From: an uncultured Clostridia bacterium
Lineage (GTDB): Bacteria > Bacillota > Clostridia > Lachnospirales > Anaerotignaceae
Assembly (NCBI GenBank): GCA_947036475.1
Contig: CAMQRG010000022.1
Span: 1 to 18,415 of the forward strand
DNA: 18,415 nt
Reading direction: 5' to 3'
Position numbers and translations under genes: made by a program
The notes under the pieces: model-generated
What the model saw: only the letters and a program-made list of their open reading frames with translations
Told to the model about the DNA's origin: nothing
Databases searched by the model: none
Shown: positions 14,224 to 18,415 of the stretch, piece by piece
How positions within the stretch are numbered: the stretch's first letter is position 1
Layout: each line of letters starts with the position of its first letter

Positions 14224-15540
14224 TTATCCCTCGCCGGCCAGTTCTGTAACCCATGTCGGCTCCATAGGCAGCGGCTCTGCATCATTTTCCGGTATCGGTT
14301 CCGGCTCCGCTACGGGCTCCGGTTCTGCTGGTTCAACAGGCACCGACGGCTCTGTCGGCTCCGGTTCCTGCGGCTCTGTGGGTACAAGCGGCTCCTCGGA
14401 TTCGGCAGGCGTCACCCATTCCGGCGTATGCGGCAAATCTTCCGCTGGCTCCGTCTGTCCTTCCTCCGGTTCTCCGGTTTCCTCAGGGTCTTGTGTTTCC
14501 TCCGGCTCCGCAGGTCTCACAGGCTCCGGCGCAGGGGAATATTTCCGCCGCTTCGTAATATTCTCCGGCTGGACGTATTCCTCAAACGGCACGTCCTCAT
14601 AAATATACTGGTGGAGCATATCCGCGGCTACGTCCGTATCATATACATAATACCAAACCCCCGCAATCGTTTCCCCGTGATACGGAAGGAAATCATTCGG
14701 GAACGCCGCCTGTTCCAGCTTCAGCTGGCTCCCCTTCATGCCTATGGAGGCAATCTGCAAAAGTTCTTCATTGCTGAGGGAGGTTTCCGCCATTGGTGCA
14801 AATTTCCTTATGTATGCCGGATACTGCACCGGTTTAATCTCCAACGCCTTTTCAAACAGGCAGGTCAGCACACGCCTCTGCCGCTCCGCGCGCTTGCTGT
14901 CGCTGTCTATTTTACGTATGCGCGAATAGCTTACCGCCTGCGGTCCGTTCAAATGAACCAGACCCGTCTGCCGCAGGGGCTCTCCGCGCAGAAGATACGC
15001 GTTTATCTGCTGGCGTTCCGCCTCGCTGACTTCCAGATCAATTCCGCCCATTTCGTCTATGATATCCGCAAGGGAATCAAAATTGACCGTCACATAATCC
15101 GAAATATCCAGCCCGAAATTTTCATTCAGCGTCTGTATGGCCAGCTCCGGCCCGCCGTAGGCATACGCATGGTTGATTTTGGTATCATAATGCCCCGGCA
15201 CAGAAACATAGCTGTCCCGCGCGATGGAAACCAGTTTTATCTTACCTGTGTTCCCGTTCAGCGAAAGCAGTATGATGGCGTCCGAACGGCCTTTATAATC
15301 CTGATTTCTGGAATCCACGCCATACAGCGCGATGTTCATAATTTTCTGTTCTTTCGACTGCTTTACGACTTCCTCATTCACCGAAAGGTTTTTTTCGTCC
15401 ACCTCTGAACGATTCAGTCCGCCGACCAGATAATGAAAAATGCCATAGGCAATCCCGCCCCAGACTGCAAGAATCGCCAGCACAATAAACAGCACCTTAA
15501 AATAAAGCGCAAACAGGCTTTTTTCTTTTTTCTCCTTCAA
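14224..15540 (-). CDS. LCP (LytR-CpsA-Psr) family cell-wall glycopolymer ligase
   Basis: 438 residues from the chosen TTG at 15540. LCP proteins transfer undecaprenyl-linked teichoic acid-like or capsular polymers onto peptidoglycan at the outer membrane face. One N-terminal membrane helix (about 10-40) is followed by the LCP domain (about 65-235): 'ALYGVDSR', 'GRSDAIILLSLN', 'LVSIARDSYVSVPG' with its Arg-Asp pair, 'INHAYAYGGPELAIQTLNENF' trimmed here to the HAYAYGG core, and 'SYSRIRKIDSD'. The C-terminal 100 or so residues are a Pro/Glu/Thr-rich tail. An upstream in-frame TTG at 15600 coincides with the -35 box of the promoter and is rejected. GTG at 15549 is the alternative; GGGAG sits 10 nt before the TTG. 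No tagO- or capsule-type gene is adjacent, so the polymer is unknown. Confidence 0.88.
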   Translation of the reverse strand: MKEKKEKSLFALYFKVLFIVLAILAVWGGIAYGIFHYLVGGLNRSEVDEKNLSVNEEVVKQSKEQKIMNIALYGVDSRNQDYKGRSDAIILLSLNGNTGKIKLVSIARDSYVSVPGHYDTKINHAYAYGGPELAIQTLNENFGLDISDYVTVNFDSLADIIDEMGGIDLEVSEAERQQINAYLLRGEPLRQTGLVHLNGPQAVSYSRIRKIDSDSKRAERQRRVLTCLFEKALEIKPVQYPAYIRKFAPMAETSLSNEELLQIASIGMKGSQLKLEQAAFPNDFLPYHGETIAGVWYYVYDTDVAADMLHQYIYEDVPFEEYVQPENITKRRKYSPAPEPVRPAEPEETQDPEETGEPEEGQTEPAEDLPHTPEWVTPAESEEPLVPTEPQEPEPTEPSVPVEPAEPEPVAEPEPIPENDAEPLPMEPTWVTELAGEG

Positions 15541-15571
15541 AACTGACACTCTCCCGCTATTCGTTTTTTTT

Positions 15572-15600
15572 ATTATAGGGGGATTTTGCGAAAAAGACAA
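15572..15600 (-). promoter_or_regulatory. Promoter of the LCP gene
   Basis: On the minus strand: TTGTCT, a 17-bp spacer, TATAAT. The predicted start near 15565 leaves about 25 nt before the TTG at 15540. This placement is the main reason for shortening the LCP coding region. Confidence 0.65.
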
Positions 15601-15662
15601 CTAAAAATGTTTTAATATTGGGACTTTCGGCCCTTTTTGATAAAATTAACAGAAAAGGCGGC

Positions 15663-15866
15663 TCAGTCCCTTCTGAATTCCTTCAAAAGCGATGCGATAC
15701 GCGTAAGCCGCGCTTCATCTGAAAGCCCGTCCTCCTGTAACGCCGTGCCAATCTGTTCCAGAAGTATGGCGCGTTCGGCCCTGTCGATTTCCTCTTTTCC
15801 CGCAGAAAATTCCCCGTTTTCCTGCCGCTGCAAAAGATATGTCAGAATTTGGGTTAAATGCTCCAT
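15663..15866 (-). CDS. Hypothetical 67-residue helical protein
   Basis: Not recognised. The ATG at 15866 follows GGAGGTGA with 5-nt spacing. An in-frame TTG at 15881 overlaps that site and is rejected. The 67-residue product is charged and predicted helical ('LTQILTYLLQRQENGEFS', 'EIDRAERAILLEQIGTAL', 'ARLTRIASLLKEFRRD'), cytoplasmic, with no cysteines. It has a near-consensus promoter and lies divergent from the XRE-aldolase pair, sharing an 85-bp control region with it. That position suggests it is controlled by the same small XRE protein. It lies 60 bp upstream of the LCP promoter on the same strand. Confidence 0.72.
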   Translation of the reverse strand: MEHLTQILTYLLQRQENGEFSAGKEEIDRAERAILLEQIGTALQEDGLSDEARLTRIASLLKEFRRD

Positions 15867-15885
15867 TTCTGTCACCTCCAAAATT

Positions 15886-15929
15886 ATTTTAGGTCAATTT
15901 CACCCTAATGTCAATAGGTCAATTTGACA
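15886..15929. promoter_or_regulatory. Divergent promoter/operator with AGGTCAATTT repeats
   Basis: On the minus strand TTGACA (15914-15909), a 17-bp spacer and TAAAAT (15891-15886) form a strong promoter for the 67-aa gene. Overlapping it are two direct copies of AGGTCAATTT (15891-15900 and 15916-15925) and an inverted pair TGTCAA/TTGACA (15909-15914, 15924-15929). These are likely binding sites for the XRE protein encoded from 15952. No clear plus-strand promoter could be assigned. Confidence 0.6.
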
Positions 15930-15951
15930 TAATACATATAGGAGTGATATC

Positions 15952-16197
15952 ATGAAAAGACTGAAAAACCTGCGGCTGGAAAAGGGCTACACGCAGATAA
16001 AAATGCAGATGCTTACGGGTATAGACCAAAGCGATTATTCCAAGCTGGAAACCGGCAAACGCTATTATACCTTTGAACAGCTGAAAAAAATCGCCCTCGC
16101 GCTGGATACAAGCATGGATTATCTGGCAGGCCTGACGGACGAAAAAAAGCCCTATCCCCGCAAAACCGTAATCGGAAAGGAGAACAGGAAACGATGA
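15952..16197 (+). CDS. Small XRE-family transcriptional regulator
   Basis: 81 residues, a single helix-turn-helix domain: 'LKNLRLEKGYTQIKMQMLTG' , 'DQSDYSKLETGKRYYTFEQL' and 'IALALDTSMDYLAGLTD', the usual HTH_3 layout with the recognition helix around residues 25-36. There is no ligand-binding domain. The start ATG has AGGAGTGAT upstream. The stop overlaps the aldolase start (ATGA), so regulator and enzyme are translationally coupled. The repeat-rich region just upstream suggests autoregulation and control of the divergent small gene; this is inference. Confidence 0.88.
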   Translation: MKRLKNLRLEKGYTQIKMQMLTGIDQSDYSKLETGKRYYTFEQLKKIALALDTSMDYLAGLTDEKKPYPRKTVIGKENRKR

Positions 16198-16973
16198 AAA
16201 ACTTATTGAAAGAGAAACTGGCAAACGGCGGAAAACCCATCGGGACGTTCTTTGAGCTGGGCAGTCCCAGCGTTGTGGAGGCTCTCGGGCGGACAGGGCT
16301 CGATTTTGTCATACTGGACAACGAGCATGGCCCTTTTGAGGCAGAAAGCACTCGGGACTTTATCCGTGCGGCAGAAAACAGCGGGCTTTGCCCTTTGGCG
16401 CGCGTGCGCGAAAGCAGCCGCCCGGCTGTGCTGAAACTGCTGGACATCGGCGCACAGGGATTGATTATCCCCGATGTACACAGCGTGGAGCAGGTAAAAG
16501 AACTGATTTCCTATGCGAAATATGCACCGCTTGGCAAACGCGGCTTCTGCCCTTCCCGCAAGGACGGCTGGGGCTTTGACGAAGCTGCGGCACAAAGCGT
16601 TACCGGACAAATGGAATACTGGAACCGCGAAACGCTCCTGATTCCCCAGTGCGAAACGCTTGGCGCGCTGGAGCATATTGAGGAGATTGCCGCTTTGGAC
16701 GGTGTGGACGGCATCTTTATCGGCCCGTTTGACCTCTCCATCTCTATGGGGATACCGGGACAGTTTGACAAACCGGAATTTCAGGCGGCTCTGCGGCGCG
16801 TTCTGGACGCGTGCCACGCCGAAGGAAAATTCTGCATCTATTTTACCGTCAATGCGGCGGCTGTGCCGGAGAGTTTCCAGCAGGGCTTTGACGCGCTTGC
16901 ATACAGCCTTGATGCGTCTGTACTGATACAGGCATACCGGGATATTTTATCAGGTATTCGTGCCGCACTGTAA
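16194..16973 (+). CDS. HpcH/HpaI-family class II aldolase
   Basis: 259 residues, the normal length. This metal-dependent TIM-barrel family (HpcH/HpaI; includes 2-keto-3-deoxy-L-rhamnonate, 2-dehydro-3-deoxyglucarate and 4-hydroxy-2-oxoheptanedioate aldolases) cleaves 2-oxo-acid aldols, typically yielding pyruvate. Seen: 'FVILDNEHGPF' with catalytic-type His45, 'LARVRE' with Arg70, 'LDIGAQGLIIPDV' (83-95), 'KRGFCPSR' (usually GxRG), 'IPQCET' with metal ligand Glu154, and 'FIGPFDLSISMG' with Asp180. The true substrate cannot be set, because no sugar-acid dehydratase, kinase or transporter is adjacent. The gene overlaps the XRE regulator by 4 bp and ends before a strong terminator, so the operon has just these two genes. 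Confidence 0.9.
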   Translation: MKNLLKEKLANGGKPIGTFFELGSPSVVEALGRTGLDFVILDNEHGPFEAESTRDFIRAAENSGLCPLARVRESSRPAVLKLLDIGAQGLIIPDVHSVEQVKELISYAKYAPLGKRGFCPSRKDGWGFDEAAAQSVTGQMEYWNRETLLIPQCETLGALEHIEEIAALDGVDGIFIGPFDLSISMGIPGQFDKPEFQAALRRVLDACHAEGKFCIYFTVNAAAVPESFQQGFDALAYSLDASVLIQAYRDILSGIRAAL

Positions 16974-16999
16974 AACCCGTTGCGTAAATTTACTGACAC

Positions 17000-17034
17000 A
17001 AAGAGCGGAGTTGTTTACACAACTCCGCTCTTTT
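17000..17034. terminator. Bidirectional intrinsic terminator
   Basis: AAAGAGCGGAGTTGT at 17000-17014, loop TTAC, ACAACTCCGCTCTTT at 17019-17033: a perfect 15-bp stem with T-runs in both directions. It ends the XRE-aldolase operon and the convergent B3/B4 gene that finishes at 17112. Confidence 0.92.
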
Positions 17035-17111
17035 ATTGGCGTTTTTCTTAAAAATCAATCAAAAAGAAAATTTTGTTTTCATTCGTCAAGCCAACTTTAT
17101 GATTCATTCGA

Positions 17112-17819
17112 TTATTCGCATTCAAACGAATTTTCGTCCTTATTGATATACCCCGTTTTAACCTCACAGTGGAATTCTTCCTGCAATATCTTCGCCAGTT
17201 CATCGCGCGCCTGCAAAACCTGCTCGCGGTTCACATCTTCAAAACCGTCTATCGGGAAAAATACATCACAGGTATCCTCTGTGATTTTCCCGTCGTCGCT
17301 CTGCCGCCAAATCCAGCGTCTTGTCTTTACGGTATGCCCGCTGACATAAACCAGTTCGCCTTCCGGCATGGTTTCCGGCTCTGCCTCACCCATCGGCAAA
17401 AAGTGATCCTCCGCCGTAGAAAAACGTACTTCTATATCTGCGTCCAGCTTACGAAGGTCGTGCGCACCCATGGAAAACTGATATTTTACAGAAAGCGCAT
17501 TGCCAAGGTCAACCACCGAATTGATATGCGGCAGCTTTGCGCCCTTCTGCACCCGTTTCGTCAGCGCCTCAATAGAGCACATGAATTTATTCGGGTTCAT
17601 GCCGAGAGCCGTAAACGCATCGCGGTACGCCTTCACATTCGGCAGTTCCCGCACATTCGCCCCCTGATTTTCCTGCGCAAATTTCTCAACCTGCTCGTCC
17701 AGCATCGCTTCAATGCGGGCATTCATGGCTTTGTTGTCCACGCCTTTCGCCGCGACCACGCCAAGGCAGTAATGCGGCAGAACCTCAAACACCTTTGCGT
17801 CAACAATAAATTTTCTCAT
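17112..17819 (-). CDS. B3/B4 (PheRS-like) domain protein
   Basis: 235 residues. The protein matches the stand-alone B3/B4 domain of the phenylalanyl-tRNA synthetase beta subunit: 'VVAAKGVDNKAMNARIEAML' near the start, 'VKAYRDAFTALGMNPNKF' (62-79), 'SIEALTKRVQKGAKLPHINS' with 'VVDLGNALSVKYQFSMGAHD' following (82-121), and a C-terminal 'DVFFPIDGF' (around 187-195). In PheRS the domain edits mischarged tRNA. Free-standing versions may act in trans on tRNA or have another role, which is unsettled. The start ATG follows AAAGGAG by about 10 nt. It is monocistronic here, convergent with the aldolase operon. Confidence 0.85.
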   Translation of the reverse strand: MRKFIVDAKVFEVLPHYCLGVVAAKGVDNKAMNARIEAMLDEQVEKFAQENQGANVRELPNVKAYRDAFTALGMNPNKFMCSIEALTKRVQKGAKLPHINSVVDLGNALSVKYQFSMGAHDLRKLDADIEVRFSTAEDHFLPMGEAEPETMPEGELVYVSGHTVKTRRWIWRQSDDGKITEDTCDVFFPIDGFEDVNREQVLQARDELAKILQEEFHCEVKTGYINKDENSFECE

Positions 17820-17994
17820 TTGTACTGCACTCCTTTCTTTCCGAAAAGTTTTTTGTTTTGTAAAAAGAACAGCTATGGCGCGCCGCTCCCCTCATATAGT
17901 TAGGAAGCCGGAACGTCATAGCCGTTTTTGTCATGTGTATTTGATTCCGTTCTGCTTCAGACCTTCGTCTGCCCGGTAACAGGCTTTCGTTGCC

Positions 17995-18415
17995 TTACAG
18001 CAGGCTTCCGATAGAGATAAACAGCGGCGCAAATACCAGAGAAACCACCGTCATCAGCTTAATCAGGATATTGATGGAAGGGCCGGAGGTATCCTTGAAG
18101 GGGTCGCCGACTGTATCGCCGACAACAGCCGCTTTATGCGCTTCGCTGCCCTTACCTCCATGGTTGCCTTCCTCGATATATTTTTTCGCGTTATCCCACG
18201 CACCGCCGGCGTTGGACATGAAAATTGCCATCAGAACGCCCGTTACCAGCGCGCCAGCCAGCAGGCCGCCCAGAGCCGCTGTGCCAAGCAGTATGCCAAC
18301 GATCAGAGGAGCCGCAACTGCCATGATACCGGGTACAAGCATTTCTTTCAGGGCCGCAGTCGTAGAAATTTCTACGCATTTCTTGTAGTCAGGCTTGCCT
18401 GTACCTTCCATGATG
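17995..18415 (-). CDS. hppA: Membrane-bound pyrophosphatase (ion-translocating), C-terminal part
   Basis: The gene runs off the right edge; about 140 C-terminal residues of a protein usually near 700 are visible. The protein couples pyrophosphate hydrolysis to H+ or Na+ export. Signature elements: 'PDYKKCVEISTTAALKEM' in the cytoplasmic loop, 'FMSNAGGAWDNAKKYIEEG' and 'VVGDTVGDPFKDTSGPSINI' lining the hydrolytic centre with its conserved Asp and Lys residues, then the last helix 'LMTVVSLVFAPLFISIGSLL'. Residues that tell K+-dependent and Na+-pumping types apart lie outside the window. No clear terminator follows the stop; only a weak CAGAC/GTCTG stem is seen at 17958-17971. Confidence 0.95.
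   Translation of the reverse strand, partial: IMEGTGKPDYKKCVEISTTAALKEMLVPGIMAVAAPLIVGILLGTAALGGLLAGALVTGVLMAIFMSNAGGAWDNAKKYIEEGNHGGKGSEAHKAAVVGDTVGDPFKDTSGPSINILIKLMTVVSLVFAPLFISIGSLL

Noticed and set aside
14176..15408. A 410-codon plus-strand open frame
   Set aside because: It is antisense to the LCP gene, Arg/Leu-rich from the repetitive Pro/Glu tail, and starts inside the bidirectional terminator.
15924..15929. Plus-strand TTGACA as the -35 box of the small XRE gene
   Set aside because: A -10 at normal spacing would fall at the ATG (15952) and no matching hexamer is there; the TTGACA is better explained as part of an operator dyad.

Overview
The window is a bacterial chromosome segment, most likely from an anaerobic gut-type Clostridia (Bacillota, Lachnospirales-like). 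This is inferred from strong AGGAGG ribosome-binding sites, a NusG-domain-II protein paired with a Gx/HepS_1 membrane protein, a membrane pyrophosphatase, an LCP protein with a proline/glutamate-rich tail, an XRE-cupin regulated potABCD operon and a tRNA gene without encoded CCA. Base composition looks close to 50% GC. No phage, CRISPR array or transposase gene is visible.

Left part (1-2760): the 3' end of rsmG, then dut, a 77-residue orphan gene, a 163-bp imperfect palindrome, tRNA-Phe(GAA) with a near-consensus promoter, and a two-gene operon (NusG domain II protein, then HepS_1-type membrane protein) overlapping by ATGA. A region of nested inverted repeats separates this operon from the convergent next gene.

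Middle part (2757-8276): a long FtsA-like actin-fold ATPase on the minus strand, a divergent secreted CAP-domain protein with its own promoter, a cluster of hairpins, and a PLP-dependent aminotransferase on the minus strand. A gene-free, AT-rich stretch of about 640 bp follows the aminotransferase start.

Polyamine locus (8193-14078): a promoter, an XRE-cupin regulator, then potA, potB, potC and potD, which encode a complete spermidine/putrescine-type ABC importer (ATPase, two permeases, lipoprotein receptor). potB-potC-potD are tightly packed. The gaps regulator-potA, potA-potB and potD-next gene each hold a copy of a hairpin-mosaic element whose stems differ by compensatory changes. PotA is about 150 residues longer than usual because two surface-type Ig-like repeats appear to interrupt its C-terminal TOBE region. 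A 126-residue orphan gene ends the block before a strong bidirectional terminator.

Right part (14224-18415): an LCP (LytR-CpsA-Psr) cell-wall ligase and a small orphan gene on the minus strand. Across a repeat-rich promoter/operator lie a small XRE repressor and an overlapping HpcH/HpaI-family aldolase on the plus strand, followed by a bidirectional terminator. A B3/B4 (PheRS-like) domain protein and the C-terminal end of a membrane pyrophosphatase (HppA), both on the minus strand, complete the window.

The most notable observations are the covarying hairpin elements in the pot operon and the Ig-like insertion in PotA.
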